Source: Rhodocyclaceae bacterium
Lineage (GTDB): Bacteria > Pseudomonadota > Gammaproteobacteria > Burkholderiales > Rhodocyclaceae
Length of the DNA: 50,977 nucleotides
Assembly: GCA_025353195.1 (NCBI GenBank)
Contig: JANXRC010000002.1
Coordinates: forward strand, 1 to 50,977
Reading direction: 5' to 3'
Shown here: positions 1 to 7,683 of the stretch, piece by piece
Position numbering within the stretch: the first letter of the stretch is position 1
Layout of the letters: every line of letters starts with the position of its first letter
Translations under genes and position numbers: made by a program
Notes under the pieces: model-generated
What the model was told of the DNA's origin: nothing
The model's database searches: none
What the model saw: the letters and a program-made list of their open reading frames with translations, nothing else

Positions 1-285
1 TCATCGGCGATGACCCGCGACCGCCACGGCATCCCGATTCCGGCCAAGGGCCAAACCGTCATCCCCGACATCGTGCTGCTGCCACTGGTCGCCTTCGACC
101 CGCGAGGCTTTCGCCTTGGTTATGGTGGCGGATACTTCGACCGCACGCTGGCGACACTGGTTCCGCGCCCGCTGGCGATTGGCGTCGGCTTCGAGCTGGC
201 GCGCGTTGCGGACGTGCGGCCGCATCGGCACGACATCCCGCTCGATGCGGCAATTACCGAAGCCGGCATGGTGCGCTTCAGGTAG
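1..285 (+). CDS. 5-formyltetrahydrofolate cyclo-ligase, C-terminal part (5' end outside window)
   Basis: Frame open from base 1; GYGGGYFDRTLA and IGVGFELARV...RHDIPLDAAITE motifs typical of the 5-FCL family. Confidence 0.85.
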   Translation, partial: SSAMTRDRHGIPIPAKGQTVIPDIVLLPLVAFDPRGFRLGYGGGYFDRTLATLVPRPLAIGVGFELARVADVRPHRHDIPLDAAITEAGMVRFR

Positions 286-317
286 GAGCCGGATGCGCTC
301 CGTACAGGATAGACAAA

Positions 318-1514
318 TTATCGGCTCGTCGCCTGACGCAACCTCGCCAGCGCTGCTTCGAGCAGCGCACGCCGCGTGCCGAAGTTGAGGCGGACGAAAC
401 CCGGCGCGCCGAAATCCGCGCCGTCGGAAAGTCCCAGGCCGTGTTGCTCGAAGTAGCGCGATGGATTGTCGATGCCATGCTCCGCGGCAAACTGCCGGGC
501 ATCGATCCACGCCAGATAGGTCGCCTCCACCGGTCGCATGTCGAGGCCCGGCGCGGCGGCGACCGCGCGCTCGACGGCGCGCAGATTGCCGCGCAGATAG
601 TCGAGCAGCGCCGCCTGCCAGTCATCGCATGAGGTGAGCGCCGCTTCGGTCGCCACCATGCCCAGGGCATTGACGTGGGGCACGATGCCGTGCATGGCGT
701 CGCGGAAACGCTGCCGCAGGCGGCTATCGGGAATGATGGCAAAGGCGCAGCCCAGCCCGGGAATGTTGAAGGTCTTCGACGGCGCCAACAGAGTGATGCT
801 GCGCGCCGCAATTTCCGGGCTGAGCGTGGCCAGCAGTCGGTGCCGGCGGGACGGCGACAGGACCAGGCCGTTGTGGATCTCATCCGAACACACCACCATG
901 TCGTGCTTTTCGGCCAGCAGCGCGATCTGCCACAGTTCGTCCTCGTTCCATACGCGCCCGGTCGGATTGTGCGGATGGCAGAGCAGGAGGAGTTTCGCCC
1001 GGCTGGTCCTGAGTACCGCATCCACCGTGGGGAAATCCCACAACCAGCCGGCGGAGTCGCACACCAGCGGAGCACTCGCCACGCGCCGGCCGGAAAACGC
1101 CGGCGCCGAAAGAAACGGCGGATAGATCGGCGTCGCGGTAAAAACAGCATCGCCCGCGTCGCCGACGGCACGGCAGGCGACATTGAGGCCGGACACTAGG
1201 CCCGGCAGCCAGACGATCCACTCGGGGTCGATGCTCCACTCGAACTTGCGAGCGAGGTAGCCGACCACTGCGTCGATCTGGCCCGCAGTGGGCTGGTTGT
1301 AGCCGAACACGCCATGCTCGATGCGCCGGCGCAAGGCCGTCAGCACGGCCGGCGGCGCGGCAAAATCCATGTCGGCGACCCACAGCGGAATTATGTCCCT
1401 GTCCCCCAGGACGGGGACGGTATCCCGGGACATGTCACCGTCGCCGGCATACCTGGCCCACTTCACCGAATCGGTGTGGGCCCGCTCGATGACGGCGTCA
1501 AAGTCAAAGCTCAT
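318..1514 (-). CDS. patB: PatB/MalY-like PLP-dependent C-S lyase (aminotransferase class I/II fold)
   Basis: ORF 318..1529, likely start MSFDF at 1514; IPLWVADMDFAAPPAV, CHPHNPTGRVW and LLAPSKTFNIPGLG motifs. Confidence 0.85.
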   Translation of the reverse strand: MSFDFDAVIERAHTDSVKWARYAGDGDMSRDTVPVLGDRDIIPLWVADMDFAAPPAVLTALRRRIEHGVFGYNQPTAGQIDAVVGYLARKFEWSIDPEWIVWLPGLVSGLNVACRAVGDAGDAVFTATPIYPPFLSAPAFSGRRVASAPLVCDSAGWLWDFPTVDAVLRTSRAKLLLLCHPHNPTGRVWNEDELWQIALLAEKHDMVVCSDEIHNGLVLSPSRRHRLLATLSPEIAARSITLLAPSKTFNIPGLGCAFAIIPDSRLRQRFRDAMHGIVPHVNALGMVATEAALTSCDDWQAALLDYLRGNLRAVERAVAAAPGLDMRPVEATYLAWIDARQFAAEHGIDNPSRYFEQHGLGLSDGADFGAPGFVRLNFGTRRALLEAALARLRQATSR

Positions 1515-1529
1515 GTGCGAGCCCCACAT

Positions 1530-3035
1530 TCACCCGAGAAACAAGCGGTAGGCCGGATTCTTCGATTCATCCCAATAGCGATAGCCGAGGTTTTTGAGGA
1601 AGGCGCGGAAGTCCTTCATTTCCTGCGGCGGCACCTCCATGCCGACCAGCACGCGACCGGTATCGGCGCCGTGGTTGCGATAGTGGAACAGGGTGATGTT
1701 CCAGCCGGCGCTCATCTTGTTGAGGAAATGCATCAGGGCGCCAGGGCGTTCGGGAAACTCGAAGCGGTAGATCAGCTCATGCTTCACCAGCGACGCGTGG
1801 CCGCCGACCAGATGGCGAATGTGCAGCTTGGCCATTTCATCGTCGGTCAGGTCCAGCGCCGGATAGCCGCTCTTTTCCAGTTGCCGGACCAGCCTGGTCG
1901 CTTCGCCGCGATTGGCGACCTGCATGCCGACAAATACATGCGCCTCGCCGGCATCGTGAAAACGGTAATTGAACTCGGTGATGCTGTGCTCACCGATCAG
2001 CGCCATGAACTTCTTGTAACTGCCGGGCTTCTCCGGCAACGTCACGGCCAGCACGGCTTCCCGCTGTTCGCCGACTTCGGCGCGCTCGGCGACAAAGCGC
2101 AGGCGGTCGAAATTCATGTTGGCGCCGGAGGCCACCGCCACCAGCGTCTTGCCATGTACGCCGTGCTTGTGCGCCCAGGCCTTGGCACCGGCGATGGCCA
2201 GTGCGCCGGCCGGTTCGAGAATCGTGCGCGTGTCCTCGAACACATCCTTGATCGCCGCACAGATGGCGTCGGTATCGACCAGGACCATTTCATCGACATA
2301 TTCGCGGCACAGGCGAAAGGTCTCGGCGCCGACATATTTCACCGCCGCGCCATCGGCAAACAGGCCTACCTGTTCCAGCCGCACGCGCTTGCCCGCCGCC
2401 AGCGAGCGGGCCATGGCATCGGCGTCGGCGGCCTCGACGCCGATGATCCTGGTCTGCGGCCGCAAACGCTTGATGTAGGCCGCCACCCCTGAGATCAGCC
2501 CGCCGCCACCAACGCAACAGAACACCGCATCGATCGGCTCGGGATGCTGGCGCAGGATCTCCATGCCGATGGTGCCCTGTCCGGCGATCACGTCCGGATC
2601 ATCGAAGGGATGCACGAAATTGAGCTTCTGCTTCTTTTCCAGTTCGAGAGCGTGAGCGTAGGCCGCGTCATACGACTCGCCTGCCAGCACCACCTCGCCG
2701 CCGAGCTTTCGCACCGCGTCGATCTTGATCTGCGGCGTGGTGGTGGGCATCACGATCACGGCGCGGATGCCGAGCTTTTGCGCCGATAGCGCCACCCCCT
2801 GGGCGTGATTGCCGGCCGAAGCGCAGATCACGCCACGCTTGCGCTGCGCGGCCGTCAGGTGAACGATCTTGTTGTAGGCGCCACGCAACTTGAAGCTGAA
2901 TACCGGCTGCATGTCCTCGCGTTTGAGGAAGATGCGGTTGCCCATGCGCGCCGAGAGAATGGACGCCAGTTCCAGCGGCGTCTCAATGGCAACATCATAA
3001 ACGCGGGCGTTCAGAATTCTTTCGAGATAGTCCAT
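1530..3035 (-). CDS. ilvA: threonine ammonia-lyase, biosynthetic, with C-terminal ACT-like regulatory domains
   Basis: MDYLERILNARVYDVAIETPLE start at 3035; FKLRGAYNKI and CASAGNHAQGVA PLP motifs; C-terminal regulatory region. Confidence 0.93.
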   Translation of the reverse strand: MDYLERILNARVYDVAIETPLELASILSARMGNRIFLKREDMQPVFSFKLRGAYNKIVHLTAAQRKRGVICASAGNHAQGVALSAQKLGIRAVIVMPTTTPQIKIDAVRKLGGEVVLAGESYDAAYAHALELEKKQKLNFVHPFDDPDVIAGQGTIGMEILRQHPEPIDAVFCCVGGGGLISGVAAYIKRLRPQTRIIGVEAADADAMARSLAAGKRVRLEQVGLFADGAAVKYVGAETFRLCREYVDEMVLVDTDAICAAIKDVFEDTRTILEPAGALAIAGAKAWAHKHGVHGKTLVAVASGANMNFDRLRFVAERAEVGEQREAVLAVTLPEKPGSYKKFMALIGEHSITEFNYRFHDAGEAHVFVGMQVANRGEATRLVRQLEKSGYPALDLTDDEMAKLHIRHLVGGHASLVKHELIYRFEFPERPGALMHFLNKMSAGWNITLFHYRNHGADTGRVLVGMEVPPQEMKDFRAFLKNLGYRYWDESKNPAYRLFLG

Positions 3036-3153
3036 GACAGCGGGGCAAAAGCTACGGCGATGGCAAAGGGTAACATGGGGCACGGACTTGGCTTTCACCG
3101 CCGAAGCCGGTCTGGCCGGCCGGCGCCGTGGATCGCGACGGGAAAGCGGCCCG

Positions 3154-4521
3154 CTACGCGCTGGTCGTAACCGGCGCCGGGATATTCTGAGCCGAAATGC
3201 GCAGGAAGTAAGCCAGCACACCTGCCCCTGCAATCACCAGGCTCGCCGCGCCTGCCATCCAGAATCCGGCCGCTCCGCGCGGCGCGCCGAAAGTATCGGT
3301 CAGCCCCAGCAGATAGCCGCCGCCGAGACCCACGCCCCATAACGCGACGGCATAAATCACCATCGGCGCCGTGGCGCGTTTGTAGCCGCGCAGGACCTGG
3401 GCCATGACCGCCTGGACGGCATCGGCGACATGATAGAAGGCGACGATGGACAGCAGCGTCGCAGCGGCCGCGGCGACCTGCGCATCGGCCGTGTAGGCGC
3501 GCGCCAGCGGCCCGGCGCCGAGATAAATCGCGGCGCCGAGAACCGCCGCCGCGACGCAACCGACCGTTAGCCCGAGCAATCCGGCGTGTCGCGAGCGCCG
3601 ACTGTCACCGGCGCCCAGTGCCTGCCCGACCAGCACGCCAGTGGCACTGCCCAGCGCCAGCGGCACCATGAAGACGAACACCGCGACGTTGGCGGCAATC
3701 TGGTGCGCCGCGGAGATTTCCGGCCCGAGCCGGGCAATGAACAGCGCCATGAAGGTAAACGCCGTGACGTCGACCAGAAAGGTGGCGCCCATCGGCAGCC
3801 CGAGCAGCAGAAACTCGCGCAAGGCCGCGACGCGCGGCGGCTCGAAGCGGGCGAAGACACCATACGGCGCGTACTCGGCGTCGCGTCGGCACCACAGCCA
3901 GGCCAGCGTGGCGATGGTCCACATGATGATGGCAGAAGACCAGCCGCAGCCGGCGCCGCCCAGCGCCGGGAAACCGAAATGGCCGTACATGAGCACCCAG
4001 TTGAGCGGCACTTTCAGCGCCAGGCCCAGCAGGTTGAAGGCCATCACCGGGCGCGGCCGGCCGATGCCGGCGGTGAAGCCGAAAAAGACGCGGAAGAACA
4101 GCACCCCCGGCACCGCCCAGGCCACGCCGTCGAGATAGGCGCGGACTTTCAGCTCGACCTCCGGCGTGAGGCGCGAAAAATGCAGCAGGGGATCGGGATG
4201 CTTCAACACGGCAAAGGCAACCACCGACAGCCCCAGTGCCAGCCAGGCGCATTGCCGCACATCGGCGCCGATCTCCTTGAAGCGGCCCGCCCCGTAGTGA
4301 TGCGCCACCACCGGGGTGAGCGCCAGCAGAACACCCATGGCCGTCACAAAAACCGTGGCGTAGATGCTGGCGCCGATGCCGACCGCCGCCAGATCGAGCG
4401 ATGAAAGGCGGCCAGCCATTACGGTGTCGATCACGCCATTGGCCATCACTGCGGCCTGGGCGATCAGCACAGGCCACGCCAGGTGCAACAGTTCGCGCGG
4501 CAGGGAACGTGGGGCAGGCAT
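3154..4521 (-). CDS. MATE family efflux transporter
   Basis: 455 aa polytopic protein; [26 protein letters not shown] and GSATGVLVGQALGAG motifs. Confidence 0.9.
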   Translation of the reverse strand: MPAPRSLPRELLHLAWPVLIAQAAVMANGVIDTVMAGRLSSLDLAAVGIGASIYATVFVTAMGVLLALTPVVAHHYGAGRFKEIGADVRQCAWLALGLSVVAFAVLKHPDPLLHFSRLTPEVELKVRAYLDGVAWAVPGVLFFRVFFGFTAGIGRPRPVMAFNLLGLALKVPLNWVLMYGHFGFPALGGAGCGWSSAIIMWTIATLAWLWCRRDAEYAPYGVFARFEPPRVAALREFLLLGLPMGATFLVDVTAFTFMALFIARLGPEISAAHQIAANVAVFVFMVPLALGSATGVLVGQALGAGDSRRSRHAGLLGLTVGCVAAAVLGAAIYLGAGPLARAYTADAQVAAAAATLLSIVAFYHVADAVQAVMAQVLRGYKRATAPMVIYAVALWGVGLGGGYLLGLTDTFGAPRGAAGFWMAGAASLVIAGAGVLAYFLRISAQNIPAPVTTSA

Positions 4522-4596
4522 GCGCGAAGTCTAGTGCCAGCCGCTGGATCTATGGTACTAGCCGACGGCGCAACAATGGCCGAACACCGGCCGGTG

Positions 4597-5094
4597 TCAG
4601 AGCACCAGCGGCTGATCCGGCAGTTCGTTGGGGTTGTTGGCGCCGGCGGGGAAGTGGCTGGCCAGCAGCGCGCCGGCGCGCGTCACGGCCTGCAGCGCGC
4701 CGCCTCGCCATTCGCCGCGGCGGAAGCTCGCCTCCATGGCGCGGCAAATGGCACCCCATTCGGCCTGCGGTACGCGCACTGCGATGCCGCGGTCGGCAAG
4801 AATTTCGACCTTGCGGTCGACCAGTTGCACGTAGATCAGGATGCCGCTGTTTTCTTCCGTATCCCAAACGCGTAGCTGCGAAAACAGCTCCACCGCCCTC
4901 GCTCGCGGCGTCATCTCGCGCCACAGCGCAGACATTGGCATGGGGCCCTCCACCACGAAACGCAATTCGCCGCGATGCGACTTCTCGCAGGCCGTGATGG
5001 CCTCGCCGATGGCGGCGAGATCGGCACGGGCAAAGACCCGTTGCAGCCACCAATCCGGCAGCAGCAAATGCTTGAGCAAACGCGACAGTTTCAT
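4597..5094 (-). CDS. TPM-domain protein (TLP18.3/Psb32/MOLO-1-like)
   Basis: Start MKLSRLLKHLL at 5094; SHRGELRFVVEG...NSGILIYVQLVDRKVEILADRGI pattern. Confidence 0.75.
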   Translation of the reverse strand: MKLSRLLKHLLLPDWWLQRVFARADLAAIGEAITACEKSHRGELRFVVEGPMPMSALWREMTPRARAVELFSQLRVWDTEENSGILIYVQLVDRKVEILADRGIAVRVPQAEWGAICRAMEASFRRGEWRGGALQAVTRAGALLASHFPAGANNPNELPDQPLVL

Positions 5095-5095
5095 C

Positions 5096-5986
5096 TCACC
5101 AGCCTCCCGAGGCGCCGCCACCACCAAAACCGCCTCCCCCACCGCTGAAGCCGCCGCCTGACGAAGAACCGCCGCCACCCAGGAAGCCGCCCAGCAAGAA
5201 CAGGTTGAAGAAGGAAAGGACGAAGATCGCGACGCCCGCCAACAGCCCGGCCAGCCACGAACCGAAGATGAGAAAACCCAGCCAGCCGGCAACAGCCGCG
5301 GCAGCAAACGAACCGAAGAGGCCGAACATCATGCGCAGCACTCCGCCGGCGACGACCGCTGCGATCAGCCACGGCGACAGATCGGGGCCCTCTGCGTTCT
5401 TTCCCCCGCCGTCTGCTGGAAGCTCCGCCGGCACATCCGACGCCGGCCCTCCCATGGCTTGATCCAGTCCCTCGATGGCGGCCCGCAGACCGCCAAAGAA
5501 GTCACCCTGCTTGAACAACGGCGCCATGCGCTCGGCGATGATGCGCTTGGCCACCGCATCGGGAATCGAGCCCTCCAGCCCGTAACCAACCTCGATGCGC
5601 ATTTTGCGGTCGTTCTTCGCCACGATGACGATGACGCCGTTGTCGGCGCCCTTGTGCCCGATCTTCCAGGCTTCAGCCAAACGAATGCCAAACTGCTCGA
5701 TGGCTTCCGGCTGCGTGCTGGGCAGCATCAGGATGGCGATCTGCGCACCACGCGTCCTCTCAATGGCCGCGAGTTGCGCCTCCAGCCGGCCTTTTTGGGT
5801 GGCGTCGAGGGTTGCCGTCAGATCGGTGACGCGAGCGCTCAGCGCCGGCACCGGCACCAGGTCCGCTGCCGCGCAAATGCCCGGCCACAGCGCGAGCCAG
5901 AGCAGCGACAGCAGGCCGGGCCAGATGCGGCGCACGAGCTTACTTGGCTGCGGCGGAGGCAGCTGCGGCGGGAGCCGGCGCATCAA
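5096..5986 (-). CDS. YgcG-like TPM-domain protein with signal peptide and Gly-rich C-terminus
   Basis: VTDLTATLDATQKGRLEAQLAAIERTRGAQIAILMLPST..., DNGVIVIVAKNDRKMRIEVGYGLEG, C-terminal GGGFSGGGGGFGGGGASGGW. Confidence 0.85.
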   Translation of the reverse strand: MMRRLPPQLPPPQPSKLVRRIWPGLLSLLWLALWPGICAAADLVPVPALSARVTDLTATLDATQKGRLEAQLAAIERTRGAQIAILMLPSTQPEAIEQFGIRLAEAWKIGHKGADNGVIVIVAKNDRKMRIEVGYGLEGSIPDAVAKRIIAERMAPLFKQGDFFGGLRAAIEGLDQAMGGPASDVPAELPADGGGKNAEGPDLSPWLIAAVVAGGVLRMMFGLFGSFAAAAVAGWLGFLIFGSWLAGLLAGVAIFVLSFFNLFLLGGFLGGGGSSSGGGFSGGGGGFGGGGASGGW

Positions 5987-6578
5987 ACTTGATCGCCGGC
6001 GGCGTCGACATGGCCTTTTCGTCCTCGACCGTGAAATTGGCCTTGGTCTTCCAGCCCATGACGCTGGCGGTCACGCTGTTGGGGAAGGTGCGGACCGAGA
6101 CGTTGTACTCCTGGACGGTCTTGATGTAGCGGTTGCGGGCCACGGTTATGCGGTTCTCGGTGCCCTCCACTTGGGCCTGCAGATCGCGGAAATTGGCGTC
6201 GGCCTTGAGCTGCGGATAGTTCTCCGAAACCACCAGCAGGCGCGAGAGTGCGCCACCCAGTTCGCTCTGCGCCTTCTGGAACTTGGCAAAGGCAGCGGGA
6301 TCATTGATCAACTCCGGCGTCGCCTTCAAGCCGGCGACGTTGGCGCGCGCCTCGGTCACCCGCGTCAGCACTTCCTTCTCGTGGCTGGCATAGCCCTGCA
6401 CCACGGATACGAGATTGGGAATCAGGTCGGCGCGGCGCTTGTACTGGTTCAAGACTTCCGACCACGAGGCATTCACCGCCTCATCATTGACCTGGATCTG
6501 GTTGTAGCCGCAGCCGGACAGCAGCGAGGCGGCAAGGGCGAGCACGGCGAGCAGACGCATACGCATGGGGTTCTCCAT
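5940..6578 (-). CDS. LemA family lipoprotein
   Basis: LSGCGYNQIQVNDEAVNASWSEVLNQYKRRADLIPNLVSVVQGYASHEKEVL; start MENPMRMRLL at 6578 (alternative 6566). Confidence 0.92.
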   Translation of the reverse strand: MENPMRMRLLAVLALAASLLSGCGYNQIQVNDEAVNASWSEVLNQYKRRADLIPNLVSVVQGYASHEKEVLTRVTEARANVAGLKATPELINDPAAFAKFQKAQSELGGALSRLLVVSENYPQLKADANFRDLQAQVEGTENRITVARNRYIKTVQEYNVSVRTFPNSVTASVMGWKTKANFTVEDEKAMSTPPAIKFDAPAPAAAASAAAK

Positions 6579-6682
6579 CGGGTAGGGGAAACACTCTGCA
6601 ATATGGCGGCGATGGGGTGGGATTGCAAGGGGTGGAGTTATTCGCCGTATTGCCAACGCCGACTCTTGGCTCAGTAATGAAT

Positions 6683-6707
6683 TTGCAGATTTACTGCTTT
6701 TCTGCAA
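6683..6707. promoter_or_regulatory. inverted repeat TTGCAGA-N11-TCTGCAA, candidate operator of the AbrB/PIN operon
   Basis: Perfect 7-bp arms at 6683-6689 and 6701-6707, 12 nt upstream of the ATG at 6719. Confidence 0.5.
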
Positions 6708-6718
6708 TACTTCAATAC

Positions 6719-6952
6719 ATGAAAACAACTTTAACCATGACCGGTCGTGGCGTCATTACGCTTCCGGCCAAACTGCGCGAAGCGCTCGGGCTTGCCGCGG
6801 ACGATCAACTGATCGCGGAGACAACGCCGGAAGGCCTCTTGTTGCGGCCTGCCGTGACACTGCCTATTGAGTTGTACAGCGACGAGCGCCTGCGTGAATT
6901 CGAAGAGGCAGAGGCGGAATTGGCCACAGTGCTGAACAAGAAGTCGCACTGA
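6719..6952 (+). CDS. AbrB/SpoVT-type DNA-binding antitoxin
   Basis: MKTTLTMTGRGVITLPAKLREALGLAADDQL swapped-hairpin AbrB signature; adjacent PIN gene. Confidence 0.85.
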   Translation: MKTTLTMTGRGVITLPAKLREALGLAADDQLIAETTPEGLLLRPAVTLPIELYSDERLREFEEAEAELATVLNKKSH

Positions 6953-6956
6953 CGCA

Positions 6957-7367
6957 GTGAGGATTTTCCTCGATGCCAACATCCTGTTCTCGGCTGCGCG
7001 CGCCGACGGCGCGGTAAGGCAATTACTGGCCCTTTCCGAGGCCGCCGGACACGAACTGTGGGCCGACGCCTACGTCTTCGAGGAAGCGCGGCGCAATCTC
7101 GCCGCCAAAGCCCCGGACGCCCTTCCGGTGCTGCATGCCATGACCACCCGGATCAAGCTTGGTGGCCTGCTTGCCCACACCAGCCTGCTGCCGGAGACGA
7201 CGACCTTGCCCGAAAAAGACCGGCCAGTGCTCGCCGCCGCCATCCACCACCGCTGCGATATCCTGGTCACCGGCGACCGCACCCATTTTGGCCCGCTCTA
7301 CGGAAAGACGATTCGCGGCGTTACCGTGCTATCGCCGACCATGCTGGCGGAGACTGTTTTGCGCTAG
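6957..7367 (+). CDS. PIN-domain toxin (VapC-like)
   Basis: GTG start; MRIFLDANILFSAA..., conserved acidic residues (DAN, LPEKDRPVLAAA, LVTGDRTHFGPL). Confidence 0.85.
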   Translation: MRIFLDANILFSAARADGAVRQLLALSEAAGHELWADAYVFEEARRNLAAKAPDALPVLHAMTTRIKLGGLLAHTSLLPETTTLPEKDRPVLAAAIHHRCDILVTGDRTHFGPLYGKTIRGVTVLSPTMLAETVLR

Positions 7368-7479
7368 GACGGTGGCACTTCGCAAACCGGGTCGAACACG
7401 ACCCCTTCGCCCGGGGCAGTCCGGTTGCGTTGTCCGACGACGACCGCTTTTGGCCGGCTAGTTTAGCGACCGGCCCGGC

Positions 7480-7620
7480 GGGCCTTCCACAACGAGGGGA
7501 GCCCGAAGGGCCGGGGAGGCGGGGCACGCTTCTTTGGGTACTTTCTTGTCGTGCAACAAGAAAGTACCTCGCCCGCCGGGGCGAGACCCGGCGCGGCCAT
7601 ACAGCCCCGACCACACGCCG
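7480..7620. repeat. intergenic GC-rich interspersed repeat with central perfect hairpin
   Basis: GGTACTTTCTTGT (7537-7549) / ACAAGAAAGTACC (7556-7568), 6-nt loop, flanked by CCCGCCGGGGCGAGACCCGGC; resembles repeats I recall as common in beta/gammaproteobacteria (outer bounds approximate). Confidence 0.5.
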
Positions 7621-7683
7621 CGCAGGGCCTCTGCCACGCCCCATCGCCTACAATAGAGGCCTTTGGCTCCACCGAATACCAGC

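Noticed and set aside
1314-2492. 392-aa plus-strand ORF
   Set aside because: Antisense to ilvA and the PatB-like gene; no conserved motifs.
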